Source: SIG603 sp964370635
GTDB lineage: Bacteria > Bacillota > Clostridia > Oscillospirales > Acutalibacteraceae
Length of the DNA stretch: 64,000 nt
Direction of reading: 5' to 3'
NCBI GenBank assembly: GCA_964370635.1
Contig: CAYJJU010000008.1
Location: forward strand, 41,687 to 105,686
Under the pieces are notes generated by a model. That model saw nothing but the letters and a program-made list of their open reading frames with translations. It did no database searches and was not told the DNA's origin. Below are positions 42,223-52,033 of this stretch, one piece after another. Position 1 is the first letter of the stretch. Each line of letters opens with the position of its first letter. A program made the position numbers and the translations under genes.

Positions 42223-44097
42223 TTACGGCTTTTTATTAATTTCTTCTTTTTTATAATAAAAAACGCTGTATCCATAGGGTGGTAGCTTGAAGTCTTTTGA
42301 AAATTCTGTGCCGATTATAGTTTTTGCCTCGTCTGTTTTTAAGTTTAGCGCCATATATCTGTCGCTTGAATTAAGTGCGACTAAAATTACATCTTCGCCG
42401 TCGTCGGTCTTTTTGTATCTCTCGTACGCTAAAATGCAGTTGCCTGCGTAAACGGTTCTTAATTTACCGTCCTTAAACACATCGTAGTCCTGTCTAAGTT
42501 TAGACAGCTCTCTGTGCCAGTCTTGAAGCGATTTATCCTCTTTGCCCCACGGGAAAGTGCCCCTGTTAAATGGGTCTTTATAGCCCTGCATTCCGGCTTC
42601 GTCGCCATAATAAATGCTGGGTACGCCGGGCAGGGTGAACTGCATAAGGGTTGCAAGTTTTAATTTAAATACGCCTAAAACATACTGGTAGTCCGACAAA
42701 CGATGGCTGTTTTGCCACTGCCTGTCGTTTCCGTTTAAGGGTTCGCCTGCAAGTAAAGTTATGGCTCTTTCGGTATCGTGAGTGCCTATGTGGTTCATCA
42801 AAAGATTTAGACATTGCGGTGGGTAATTTTCCACAATACTCTCAATTTGTTCTATACATTCGGCGGCATCTGCACCGCTTACAAAGGATAGTATTGCGCT
42901 TCTAAATGGATAGTTCATCACGGTGTCCATTTGTCGCCCTAAAAGATAGCGTCTCCTAGCGCCATATGCGCATTTTGTAGAGGCGTCCTCCCACACTTCA
43001 CCCATCACAATGGCCTCTTTGTCCGCACGTTTTGTTGCGGTGTAAATTCTATCCAAAAAGTTGTCGGGTAGCTCGTCTACAACATCGAGTCGCCAGCCCG
43101 AGGCGCCTAGTTTTATCCATTTTTCAATAATTCCATTATCGCCGACTATGTAATTTTGATAATCGGGATTTTGCTCGTTTACATTTGGAAGCGTTATAAA
43201 ATTCCACCAACAAGAGTAGTCGTTAGGCCATTTTTTAAAACTATACCACGAATAATAAGGCGAATCCACGCAGTTATACGCACCCTGCGTTTCATATCGG
43301 TTTTGACGATTAAAATACAGGCTGTCGCTTCCGGTGTGGTTGAAAACACCGTCTATTATTACATGTATACCAAGTTTCTTTGCGCTTGCACACAGATTTT
43401 TAAAGTCCTCTTCGCTTCCTAAAAGAGGGTCAATTTTGCTGTAATCGGCAGTGTCGTACCTGTGGTTTGAGTGCGACTCAAATATAGGGTTTAAATAAAT
43501 ACAGGTGACGCCTAAAGATTTTATATAGGAAAGTTTTTGCGTAATGCCTAATAAATCGCCGCCAAAATAATCGGAGTTTGTGATGACTCCCTTCTCATTT
43601 GGTGCCCAGTGAATGTCTTCGTTCCAGTCCCCATGTATATACCTATCCTCAGGAACGTCTGTTTTAGGGGAGTTTGAGTTGAAAAATCTGTCGGGGAAAA
43701 TTTGATAAATTACTCCGCCTTTAAGCCAGTCGGGTGTGTCAAAATCCTTTTCAAAAACGGTAATCTGCCACTTATTTCCTTTATTTGAAATAACGGGAAG
43801 AGAGTTGTCGTCTTTAAATACCGAGTGAACGCCGTTTTTATTTCTTATTTCAAATCTGTAAAAGTAAATTCCCGAGGTTTCGGGCACGAAATGACATTCC
43901 CACCATTCGTGGTTACTGCCATTCATTCCGCACCAGTACATGTCAAAATGTGTGACGCATCCTCTCTCGTCTTCGACGACAAGAGAGGCGGCGTACACTT
44001 CTAAAAGCCTTTGTGGTGAAATTTTAAAATGTATTTTTGTACCCTTCGAAACAGCACCAACCGGATTGCGATGCTCTTCGCTTTTTGAATTAAACAT
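42223..44097 (-). CDS. GH13 alpha-glucosidase/amylase, neopullulanase-cyclomaltodextrinase type
   Basis: This 624-residue cytoplasmic enzyme has an N-terminal beta domain (about 1-120, CBM34-like) then GGVIYQIFPDRFFN, IIDGVFNH (region I), GWRLDVVDEL (region II, nucleophile Asp), MGEVWE (region III, acid/base Glu) and NHIGTHDTER (region IV). No signal peptide. It lies 36 nt downstream of glgP, so it probably acts with GlgP on glycogen or on imported maltodextrins by hydrolysing short branched or linear dextrins. Confidence 0.9.
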   Translation of the reverse strand: MFNSKSEEHRNPVGAVSKGTKIHFKISPQRLLEVYAASLVVEDERGCVTHFDMYWCGMNGSNHEWWECHFVPETSGIYFYRFEIRNKNGVHSVFKDDNSLPVISNKGNKWQITVFEKDFDTPDWLKGGVIYQIFPDRFFNSNSPKTDVPEDRYIHGDWNEDIHWAPNEKGVITNSDYFGGDLLGITQKLSYIKSLGVTCIYLNPIFESHSNHRYDTADYSKIDPLLGSEEDFKNLCASAKKLGIHVIIDGVFNHTGSDSLYFNRQNRYETQGAYNCVDSPYYSWYSFKKWPNDYSCWWNFITLPNVNEQNPDYQNYIVGDNGIIEKWIKLGASGWRLDVVDELPDNFLDRIYTATKRADKEAIVMGEVWEDASTKCAYGARRRYLLGRQMDTVMNYPFRSAILSFVSGADAAECIEQIESIVENYPPQCLNLLMNHIGTHDTERAITLLAGEPLNGNDRQWQNSHRLSDYQYVLGVFKLKLATLMQFTLPGVPSIYYGDEAGMQGYKDPFNRGTFPWGKEDKSLQDWHRELSKLRQDYDVFKDGKLRTVYAGNCILAYERYKKTDDGEDVILVALNSSDRYMALNLKTDEAKTIIGTEFSKDFKLPPYGYSVFYYKKEEINKKP

Positions 44098-44133
44098 AAA
44101 ATTAAGTCCTTTTAGGCGCAGTGCGCCAGCGTA

Positions 44134-46545
44134 TTATTTATTTGGCACAGGTGTTCCAAGCCAGATGTTGTCCTCATAATCTTTAATAGAGCGATCAGAG
44201 GCAAAGTAGCCTGATTTTGCAATGTTCATAAGCGACATGCGATTAAATTTATCTTTGTCCTTATAAATTTCGGAAACATAGCGTTGTGCCTGTGCATAAT
44301 CCTCAAAATCTGCAAGCGCCATGTATCTATCTGTATTAACTATGGCATTAAATAGGCCATTAAACTGCTTTGAAGCTATTCCTGAGCGCATTTGATTTAA
44401 GACGTTTCTTATGGTTTCATTATTATTATAATGGGTCATAGGGTGATAGCCGTCTGCCTTAATATGGTTGACTTCGTCTGTGTTCATGCCGAAGATTACC
44501 ATGTTTTCGTCCCCTGCTTCCTTATGCATTTCAACGGTTGCACCGTCTAAAGCGCCTATAGTTATTGCGCCGTTTATCATGAATTTCATGTTGCTAGTAC
44601 CGGATGCTTCTGTTCCTGCAAGAGAAATTTGCTCGCTTATTTCGGCGGCAGGAATTAGAATTTCTGCCCATGAAACATTGTAGTTTTCGATGTAGACTAC
44701 TTTTAGTTTGTCGTTTACCTGTGGGTCGTTATTGATTAAATCTCCGACAGACACTATAAATTGGATGATTTCTTTTGCAAAATAATATCCCGGTGCGGCT
44801 TTTGCGCCGAAGAAGAAGGTTCTAGGCACAAAGTCCATGTTTGGATTTTGTTTAAGTTTTTGGTAAAGGCTTAATATATGCATAGCATTCATGTGCTGTC
44901 TTTTGTATTCGTGAAGCCTTTTTACCTGTACATCAAACAGAGTATTAGGGTCTACTGTGATATTTTGTTGTTTTTTAAGGTAGGCTGCAAGTCTTATTTT
45001 GTTTTCCATCTTGATTTTTTCAAGTTCGTTTAAGACTTCCTTGTCGTCCTTAAAAGCCGCCAGCTTTTCAAGCTTTGAGGCATCATAAATATAGTCTTTT
45101 CCTATAGTTTTTGTAAGGAATTTTCCAAGTGATGGGTTTGACTGATTAAGCCATCTTCTGTGGGCTATGCCGTTTGTGACGTTTTTAAATTTTTCAGGGA
45201 AAATTGTATAAAAATCGTTAAACACATAGTCTTTTAAGATGTCGCTGTGAAGCGCCGACACGCCGTTTACGCTGTGGCAGGCAACAACTGCAAGGTTTGC
45301 CATTTTGACAAAGCCGTCGCACATTGGAGCGGTTCTCCAAATTTTTGCGTCTTCAACGCCTTTTTCACGCATCTCTACCCAATATCTTCTGTCTATCTCT
45401 TGAACGATTTGATAAATTCTTGGAAGACACATGCGGAAAAGCTCACAGTTCCAAGTTTCAAGCGCCTCGGGCATGACGGTATGGTTTGTATAGGCTATGG
45501 TTCTTTTTACTATGTCCCATGCAAAATCCCAATCATAACCGCACTCGTCAAGCATAATCCTCATCATTTCAGGGATTGCCAAAACAGGGTGAGTGTCATT
45601 TAGATGAATTGCTGCAAGCTCAGGCAAGTTTTGAAGCGAGCTGTGTGAGTATAAGTGCCTGCGAATAATGTCTTGAATAGATGCCGAAACAAGGAAATAT
45701 TGTTGTTGAAGTCTTAAGGTTTTTCCTTGAGTGTGATTGTCTTCAGGATATAAAACCTTGGTAATTGCCTCTGCCATTGCGTCTTGCTCCATGGCTTTTA
45801 GGTAATTTCCGCCGTTAAACAGCTTCATGTCAAAAATATCGGCAGAAGATTTCCAAATTCTTAAACGGCTTATTCCTTTGCCGTCCATTCCTGCTATGCA
45901 CATGTCGTAAGGTATAGCGGTGACGGTAGTTGCATCTTTATGCATAGGTGTATAGTGTCCGTCATTCCAAAATTCGTCTATATAACCGCCAAATTTAACT
46001 TCCATAGTGCTTTCTTCTGCTTTTTGAAGCCACACTTGACCGCCGGGCAGCCAAAAGTCAGGAAGCTCTGTTTGCCAGCCGTCTATAAGCTTTTGCTTGA
46101 AAATTCCAAATTCATATCTTAATGAGTAGCCCATTGCAGGATAACCGCCCGTTGCGAAGGCATCCATAAAGCAAGCTGCAAGTCTTCCAAGACCACCGTT
46201 GCCAAGGCCTGCGTCGGGCTCGCTTTCATACAAGTTATCCAAATTAACATTCAAGGATTTAAGGGCCGCCTTAAAATTCTCTTCAAGGCCTAGATTAAAT
46301 AAATTGTTTTTAAGTGAACGACCAAGCAAAAACTCCATACATAAATAATATACCTGCTTAGTCTTAGTTTTTGTCGCCTTTTGAATAAACTCTGATCTGC
46401 CCTGTGTCATAAGGTCTTTGACAACAAGCGCACAGGCTTTGTAATATTCATCGTTTCCTGCATTTTCGCAGCTTACACCATAACTGTGTACAAGTTTGTC
46501 TGTAATGCTTTTTTTAATTTGTTCAACGCTTAAATTATAATTCAT
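44134..46545 (-). CDS. glgP: glycogen/alpha-glucan phosphorylase
   Basis: GlgP releases glucose 1-phosphate from alpha-1,4 chains using phosphate and PLP. The 803-residue GT35 enzyme has DAGLGNGGLGRLAACFMD, HLNDTHPVLAIPEM, VKRLHEYKRQHMN and the PLP-Lys segment EASGTSNMKFMINGA. It is transcribed divergently from zapA and precedes the GH13 gene, forming the degradative counterpart of the glgBCDA operon 30 kb away. Confidence 0.96.
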   Translation of the reverse strand: MNYNLSVEQIKKSITDKLVHSYGVSCENAGNDEYYKACALVVKDLMTQGRSEFIQKATKTKTKQVYYLCMEFLLGRSLKNNLFNLGLEENFKAALKSLNVNLDNLYESEPDAGLGNGGLGRLAACFMDAFATGGYPAMGYSLRYEFGIFKQKLIDGWQTELPDFWLPGGQVWLQKAEESTMEVKFGGYIDEFWNDGHYTPMHKDATTVTAIPYDMCIAGMDGKGISRLRIWKSSADIFDMKLFNGGNYLKAMEQDAMAEAITKVLYPEDNHTQGKTLRLQQQYFLVSASIQDIIRRHLYSHSSLQNLPELAAIHLNDTHPVLAIPEMMRIMLDECGYDWDFAWDIVKRTIAYTNHTVMPEALETWNCELFRMCLPRIYQIVQEIDRRYWVEMREKGVEDAKIWRTAPMCDGFVKMANLAVVACHSVNGVSALHSDILKDYVFNDFYTIFPEKFKNVTNGIAHRRWLNQSNPSLGKFLTKTIGKDYIYDASKLEKLAAFKDDKEVLNELEKIKMENKIRLAAYLKKQQNITVDPNTLFDVQVKRLHEYKRQHMNAMHILSLYQKLKQNPNMDFVPRTFFFGAKAAPGYYFAKEIIQFIVSVGDLINNDPQVNDKLKVVYIENYNVSWAEILIPAAEISEQISLAGTEASGTSNMKFMINGAITIGALDGATVEMHKEAGDENMVIFGMNTDEVNHIKADGYHPMTHYNNNETIRNVLNQMRSGIASKQFNGLFNAIVNTDRYMALADFEDYAQAQRYVSEIYKDKDKFNRMSLMNIAKSGYFASDRSIKDYEDNIWLGTPVPNK

Positions 46546-46803
46546 AAATTAGCTCCATTCAAATTATTTCGTATAACCTTTTATATGTTTTATTTATATT
46601 ATAACTGTATTTTATTATAATCACAATATCTATTTTACCTAAATTTTTATATTTTCCAGTAAAAAACCATGCTAAAACATGTATTTTTTCTAATTTATTT
46701 ATCTTTTTTTAAGAAAAGTCTTTTAAAATTGCAAGAAATGCAATATAATAGATTAAATAAAGATTTTCATTTTAAAATATTGAAACAAGAGGAGATACCG
46801 AAA

Positions 46804-47343
46804 ATGGAAAAAAGAAGTGTAAAGCTAAATGTCTGCGGAATAACATGCAGTCTTAGAACCGATGAGAGCGAAGAATATATGCGCACACTTGAAAGTCAAG
46901 TCTCTGATTTGATGGGCGCTATGCTTAAATCGTCTAATATGATGACTATAGAACTTGCAGCGGTAAGTTCGGCACTGATGTTCTGCGATGAATCTATAAA
47001 ACTTAAAAATGAGCTAGAACATGTAAAAGAAGCTCAACCTCAAGTTCAAGAAGTGGTCAAAGAAGTAGTTAAAGAGGTAATAAAAGAAGTACCTGTTTCA
47101 GAATACGACAACTCAAAGGAGATAGAGCTTGAAATTAAAAATATTGCGCTTTTAGAAAAAGTTGAAAAACTTAATGAAGAGATAGAGCGCCTAAATGCAC
47201 AGGGAAATGTGGATAACGGCGCCGTAGGCACTATTTTAAAGGCAAAAAGAAATTCAAAGGGTAAGTACAAAAATCCGATGCGCCCTTTTGAAGAGTATGA
47301 GCAACAAGGTTTTAAGAGCTTTTTTGCAGGTGAGGAAAAATAA
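46804..47343 (+). CDS. zapA: ZapA-like cell division protein
   Basis: This 179-residue protein has an N-terminal ZapA domain (KRSVKLNVCGITCSLRTDES, then EYMRTLESQVSDLM). A Val/Lys/Glu-rich middle (QEVVKEVVKEVIKEV) is followed by a coiled coil, longer than the ~85-100-residue E. coli-type ZapA. ZapA cross-links FtsZ filaments. GAGGAG lies about 10 nt before ATG 46804; the 45 residues upstream in frame look non-protein and were excluded. Confidence 0.8.
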   Translation: MEKRSVKLNVCGITCSLRTDESEEYMRTLESQVSDLMGAMLKSSNMMTIELAAVSSALMFCDESIKLKNELEHVKEAQPQVQEVVKEVVKEVIKEVPVSEYDNSKEIELEIKNIALLEKVEKLNEEIERLNAQGNVDNGAVGTILKAKRNSKGKYKNPMRPFEEYEQQGFKSFFAGEEK

Positions 47344-47346
47344 AAT

Positions 47347-49470
47347 ATGAACTCGTCACGTAAAAATACGGGTGATAATGTTCTTGATTTAGAAATTTTA
47401 GCTCCCGCAGGTTCTGTGGAGGTTTTAAAGGCGGCTGTCTTTTCAGGGGCAAATGCTGTTTACATAGGCGGTGATATGTTCTCCGCCAGGGCAAGTGCGA
47501 CAAATTTTTCAAGAGAAGAAATAAAATGGGCGGCGGACTTTTGCACCGTGAGGGGTGTGAAATTGTTTGTCGCCGTAAATACGCTCATAAAAAATGAGGA
47601 GTTTCCTCTGCTTTTAGATTATATAGAGTATTTGTGCAAGATTTCGGTAGACGCAGTAATTGTGCAAGACATGGGTGTTTTTAATCTAATTTCGAAAATT
47701 GCGCCGGATTTAGCGTTGCATATTTCCACTCAAAGTGCGGTGCAGTCTAAAAGTGGCGCGGTGCTTATGCAGAATTTGGGCGCAAAAAGGGTCGTGCTTG
47801 CAAGGGAATTATCGCTTTTAGAGATTGATGAAATTAATAAATCCTCTGATGTAGAGCTTGAAGTATTTGTTCATGGCGCACTTTGCATGTGCCTTTCGGG
47901 CAGGTGCTATTTCAGTGCGCTTTTAGGCGGAAGAAGTGGCAACAGGGGTCGCTGTGCACAACCGTGCAGACTGCCTTTTTTTGCAAAAGGTACCGGCGAA
48001 TATAGTTTAAGCCTTAAGGATTTAAGCTTTTTAGAAAATGTAAAAAAACTATATGATGTTGGCGTTAATTCTTTGAAAATTGAGGGAAGAATGAAAAGGG
48101 CGGAGTACGTGGCGGCGGCCTGCTCTGCGGCAAATTTTGCGGTAAATGGAAGAGAAATTCCAAAAGAATTAAAGGAGAGCTTAGAGGCGGCTTTTTCACG
48201 CTCTGGCTTTACAGACGGCTACCTTAGTGGAAAACTTGGCAAAGAAATGTTCGGAATAAGAACAAAGGAAGATGTGACGGCGGCAAATTCCAAAGTATAT
48301 TCCTCTTTAAGAAATATATACAAAAATGAAAGACAAACAGTACCTTTAAAAATTGAATTTACGGCAAAAATAGGGGAATGTGCGAAAATAATTATCGAAG
48401 ACGACAGGGGAAACACGGCAAGTGTGGAGTCTTTAGAAAGAGTCGAAGAGGCACAAAAAATTGCTTTATCCGAAGAAAAACTGCAAGCACAGCTGTCAAA
48501 GCTTGGCGGCACTCCTTATTATGCTCAAAATTTCTCTTTAAAAATATCGGAAAATGCATCGTTTGCAGTGTCGGGAATAAACACGCTTAGGCGTGAAGCC
48601 ATAGAGAAACTTGCGATTAAAAGAGAAAAAAGAGAAGAAATTAAGTGTAAAAAATATAAAAAATCTGAAATTAAAAGTAGGAAGACAGGGAAAATTAAAT
48701 ATGTGGGGATTTTTCAAAATATGGCTCAGTTACCTAAGGATTTGAGCTTTTTTGAAAAAATATATCTTCCTATTTGCCTGCCGGCACGGGATATTTTAAG
48801 CCTGAAAAATAGCGGAATTAACATAGGGGCGTACACGCCACAAAGCTATTTTGGCAAAGAAAATGCCGTGAGGGCATTAATTTCTAGCTTAAAAGAGCAG
48901 GGAATAGATGACATTTTGTGCTCTGATTTAAGCACGGTGCAAATTTGTAAGGAGCTTAATGTGAATTTTCACGGGGCGTATTCCTTAAATGTGATGAACG
49001 ATGAGGCCTTGGAGTTTTTTGGCGATTTAGGCATAAAATCTGTGGAGCTATCGTTTGAGATGAGCAAAAAAGAAATCATGAATATAAACACAAATTTAAA
49101 GACGGGGCTTATGGTGTACGGCAGACAAAGCCTGATGACGGTTAGAAACTGTCCGCTTACAAACTCGAATAGTCCATGTAGGGGCAAGGGGAATTGTCAA
49201 AGCCTTACGGACAGGAAAAACATAGATTTTCCGATACAGTGCACAGAGTACCGACATGAAAATGACAGTTTTAAAAGCATTGAAATTTTAAACAGCACTG
49301 CGCTATGTCTTAGTGATGAAGTGGGAAGGCTGAAAAACATAGATTTTGCAGTTTTGCGCTTTACGACGGAGGACGCAGGGCAGGTATCAGAAATTACAGA
49401 GTGCTTTAAAAAGGGCGTTAAGCCGATGTTTTCATATACTAAAGGGCTTTTCAACAAGGGTATTTTGTAA
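47347..49470 (+). CDS. peptidase U32 family protein with DUF3656-like C-terminus (RlhA-type)
   Basis: This 707-residue protein has the U32 start LEILAPAGSVEVLKAAVFSG and the cysteine-bearing VHGALCMCLSGRCYFSALLG with GNRGRCAQPCRLPF, four to five Cys that probably hold an iron-sulfur cluster. The long C-terminal part fits the RlhA group, which hydroxylates a cytidine in 23S rRNA together with prephenate-derived substrate; related U32 proteins modify tRNA. It lies 3 nt after zapA, so the two are co-transcribed. Confidence 0.85.
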   Translation: MNSSRKNTGDNVLDLEILAPAGSVEVLKAAVFSGANAVYIGGDMFSARASATNFSREEIKWAADFCTVRGVKLFVAVNTLIKNEEFPLLLDYIEYLCKISVDAVIVQDMGVFNLISKIAPDLALHISTQSAVQSKSGAVLMQNLGAKRVVLARELSLLEIDEINKSSDVELEVFVHGALCMCLSGRCYFSALLGGRSGNRGRCAQPCRLPFFAKGTGEYSLSLKDLSFLENVKKLYDVGVNSLKIEGRMKRAEYVAAACSAANFAVNGREIPKELKESLEAAFSRSGFTDGYLSGKLGKEMFGIRTKEDVTAANSKVYSSLRNIYKNERQTVPLKIEFTAKIGECAKIIIEDDRGNTASVESLERVEEAQKIALSEEKLQAQLSKLGGTPYYAQNFSLKISENASFAVSGINTLRREAIEKLAIKREKREEIKCKKYKKSEIKSRKTGKIKYVGIFQNMAQLPKDLSFFEKIYLPICLPARDILSLKNSGINIGAYTPQSYFGKENAVRALISSLKEQGIDDILCSDLSTVQICKELNVNFHGAYSLNVMNDEALEFFGDLGIKSVELSFEMSKKEIMNINTNLKTGLMVYGRQSLMTVRNCPLTNSNSPCRGKGNCQSLTDRKNIDFPIQCTEYRHENDSFKSIEILNSTALCLSDEVGRLKNIDFAVLRFTTEDAGQVSEITECFKKGVKPMFSYTKGLFNKGIL

Positions 49471-49555
49471 ATGTTGAAAACCGTGTTGAAAATGTTGAAA
49501 GATTTTGATTTCGACACAAAAAAGTACAATATTATATAGATTAGAGGGGAATAAA

Positions 49556-50005
49556 ATGGATGTTGAAAATAAAGTTGAATTTTTAAAACTATCGGAAAAT
49601 GCCGTTTTGCCCAAGAGGCAGACGCAGGGTAGTGCCGGGTTTGATATTTGCGCATGTATATTAGAGGATGTTGTGATAAAACCAGGGGACACCGCAGTTA
49701 TTCCGACAGGTTTTGCCGTAAAACTGCCGGAAAACAGTGCCGGAATGATATATACAAGGAGCGGTCTTGGCATAAAACATGGCTTAGTGGTAAAAAACGG
49801 TGTAGGAGTAATTGACTGGGACTATAGGGGAGAGGTCCATGTGGGGCTTTTAAATGTGTCAAAAGAAGAATATGTGATAAAACCCATGGAGAGGGTGGCG
49901 CAACTGGTGATAAGTCCGGTGCTCACGCCAAAAGCGTGTTGGGTAGAAAGCCTAGACGACACAAAAAGGGGAAAAGGCGGATTTGGCAGTACGGGGACGC
50001 TTTAG
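49556..50005 (+). CDS. dut: dUTP diphosphatase
   Basis: This 149-residue trimeric-type dUTPase has GSAGFDI (motif 1), TRSGLGIKHGL (motif 2), GVGVIDWDYRGEVHV (motif 3), ERVAQLVI (motif 4) and GKGGFGSTG (motif 5). It hydrolyses dUTP to dUMP. ATG 49556 follows GAGGGGA; an upstream in-frame extension was rejected. dCTP deaminase is encoded 10 kb downstream, giving the two-step route from dCTP to dUMP. Confidence 0.95.
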   Translation: MDVENKVEFLKLSENAVLPKRQTQGSAGFDICACILEDVVIKPGDTAVIPTGFAVKLPENSAGMIYTRSGLGIKHGLVVKNGVGVIDWDYRGEVHVGLLNVSKEEYVIKPMERVAQLVISPVLTPKACWVESLDDTKRGKGGFGSTGTL

Positions 50006-50037
50006 AAAAAATTTACAAAATGAACAAATTTTTTTAC

Positions 50038-50066
50038 TTGTTATAACCTAGAAAATAAAGTATAAT
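50038..50066 (+). promoter_or_regulatory. promoter of the mreB operon
   Basis: TTGTTA (50038-50043) and TATAAT (50061-50066) are separated by 17 bp, 30 bases upstream of the start codon. Confidence 0.65.
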
Positions 50067-50096
50067 AAGTTTTTAATGTAGAGAGGCTGTGAATAT

Positions 50097-51143
50097 ATGG
50101 CAAGAAATATAAAAAGGAAGTCGTTTTTGGGGTCTTTGCAAACGGAAATAGGCATAGACATGGGGACGGCAAACACAAGAATATACGTAAAAGGCTCGGG
50201 GGTTGTGCTTGAGGAACCCTCTGTAATTGCCATGGATAAATTTACCAATGAAATAGTAGCAGTGGGAAAAACAGCAAAAGACATGACAGGAAAGTCTGGA
50301 GACTCTATTTTGCTTTTATATCCTATAAAAAAGGGCGTTGTTGCAGACTTTGAAGTGTGCGAGGCTATGCTTAGGGGATTTATTAAATCAAGCGCAAACA
50401 TAAGCTTTTTATCTAAGCCCAGAATAATCATGAGCGTTCCGTCAGATGCGACAGAAGTTGAAAGAAACGCAGCAGAAGATGTGGCAAAGCAAGTAGGAGG
50501 AACGGACATAAGCCTAATAGAGGCGCCTCTTGCCGCATGTGTTGGAGCAGGATTTTCTCCGTCTTCGCCTAAAGGTTTTATGCTGATAAACTTAGGCGCT
50601 GCAATAAGTGAAGTTGCGGTTATTGCGCTTGGAGATGTCATAAGTTCTGATACTATTCAAATTGCAGGAAATGCGATAGACGACGCAATAATGCAGCATA
50701 TAAGCAAAACTTACAGGCTAAATATAGGAAAATTGAGTGCAGAGCAAATTAAAATAGACGCAGGCTGTATGCCTATAGAGGGCGATGAGTTTTATTCAAA
50801 CATAGAAATTAAAGGCAGAAATGTTGTAGACAATTTGCCAAAAAGCATACTTTTACAGACAGAGGAGATAAGGGAAGTCATCAGGGGCTGTTTAGGCTAT
50901 GTGATAAAATCTGTAATAAAAGTGTGTGAAAAATTGCCGCCTGAATTATCGGCAGATATTTTAGATCAAGGCATAATCTTGTCGGGAAACACCGTGCACA
51001 TGAAGGGTATACAAGAATACTTTGAAAGTGAACTGGGCCTTAAAGTGAGTTTGTCGTCTAAAATGGGACAAAGTGTGGTCTTCGGTGTGGGAACAAGCCT
51101 TGATTCTGTTCTTATATCCAGACAGGCAAGAATGAGAAAATAA
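50097..51143 (+). CDS. mreB: MreB-family actin-like protein with altered nucleotide-binding loops
   Basis: This 348-residue protein has the MreB fold and position (first of mreBCD-PBP2): GIDMGTANTRIYVKG (phosphate 1), LLYPIKKGVVADFEV, and MSVPSDATEVERNAAEDVAK. But the phosphate-2 motif reads INLGAAISEVAVI instead of VDIGGGTTEVAVI, losing the Asp and two Gly, and the adenosine motif is LSGNTVHMKG instead of LTGGGALLRG. It may bind or hydrolyse ATP poorly. MreB polymers position the elongation machinery. Confidence 0.88.
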   Translation: MARNIKRKSFLGSLQTEIGIDMGTANTRIYVKGSGVVLEEPSVIAMDKFTNEIVAVGKTAKDMTGKSGDSILLLYPIKKGVVADFEVCEAMLRGFIKSSANISFLSKPRIIMSVPSDATEVERNAAEDVAKQVGGTDISLIEAPLAACVGAGFSPSSPKGFMLINLGAAISEVAVIALGDVISSDTIQIAGNAIDDAIMQHISKTYRLNIGKLSAEQIKIDAGCMPIEGDEFYSNIEIKGRNVVDNLPKSILLQTEEIREVIRGCLGYVIKSVIKVCEKLPPELSADILDQGIILSGNTVHMKGIQEYFESELGLKVSLSSKMGQSVVFGVGTSLDSVLISRQARMRK

Positions 51144-51167
51144 TTTTTTAAGGGAGGCAATGTTTTA

Positions 51168-52031
51168 GTGAAAGGTTTTTTTAGAAGTAACACTTTTAAA
51201 GTCATGGTAATACTTGTTGTGTTGCTTGCAGCCCTTATAGCCGTTTCGGGCGCAACAAACAACACTGTAATACAAAGTGTTTTAAGCTTTTTTACCTCTC
51301 CAATGCAGGAAACCCTGTCATCGGCACAAAGCCAATATGCAGATTACTCAAAAGAGGAGCTTTTAGAGCTTTATGAGCAGGCCATTGTGGAAAATGCAGA
51401 GCTTCGTGAACAGCTTGTGGACTATTATGAAATTAAACAGACAAACGATGAGTACGAGCAGGCATTAAATATAGAAGAGCAAAATTCTCAACTTGATTTA
51501 ATGGTAGCACTCGTAATAGGAAAAGACCCACTCGATGTTTTTCATGGATTTACCGTAAATAGCGGATATATAGACGGCGTCGAAATAGGCGACCCTGTAA
51601 TCACGGCTCAAGGAATGGTGGGAGTTGTGACAGAAATTTATGCCACATCGGCATATGTAACCACAATTTTTTCAGAGGAAATAAGCATTGGCGCAATATC
51701 TAAAGAATTTAGCGAGACCGGAGTTGTTGAGGGCGACATGCTTTTAATGGATGAGGGCATGGTAAGGCTTAGCTATCTTACAAATACTACAAAAATTCAA
51801 GCAGGTACAATTATAACCACCTCCGGAACAACAGGACTCTTCCCGGCGGATATCATCATAGGCCGTGTGGTCTATCTTGAAAATTCTGCGGAAGATGCAT
51901 CGGTTTATGCCGCTGTGGAGCCGTATGAGGATATAAAAAATTTATCTGCCGTTTATATAGTGACAGATTTTTCAGGAAAGACGGATATAGTCCAAAATGA
52001 CGAGGATATAAGCGATGAAAGCGGTGAATAA
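51168..52031 (+). CDS. mreC: rod shape-determining protein MreC
   Basis: This 287-residue protein has an N-terminal TM helix (about 10-30), a coiled coil (about 55-95) and a C-terminal double beta-barrel with VNSGYIDGVEIGDPVITAQG and GMVGVVTEI. It starts at GTG 51168, 11 nt after GGGAGG; the ATG at 51161 is closed after two codons. It scaffolds MreB and PBP2 at the membrane. Confidence 0.93.
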   Translation: MKGFFRSNTFKVMVILVVLLAALIAVSGATNNTVIQSVLSFFTSPMQETLSSAQSQYADYSKEELLELYEQAIVENAELREQLVDYYEIKQTNDEYEQALNIEEQNSQLDLMVALVIGKDPLDVFHGFTVNSGYIDGVEIGDPVITAQGMVGVVTEIYATSAYVTTIFSEEISIGAISKEFSETGVVEGDMLLMDEGMVRLSYLTNTTKIQAGTIITTSGTTGLFPADIIIGRVVYLENSAEDASVYAAVEPYEDIKNLSAVYIVTDFSGKTDIVQNDEDISDESGE

Positions 52032-52033
52032 TT

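Noticed and set aside
46669..46803. N-terminal extension of the ZapA-like protein by 45 residues
   Set aside because: The extension is AT-rich with no ribosome binding site and the standard ZapA start begins at 46804 after GAGGAG.
50048..50641. A 197-codon minus-strand ORF opposite mreB
   Set aside because: It is an antisense shadow of the mreB frame with no start signals.
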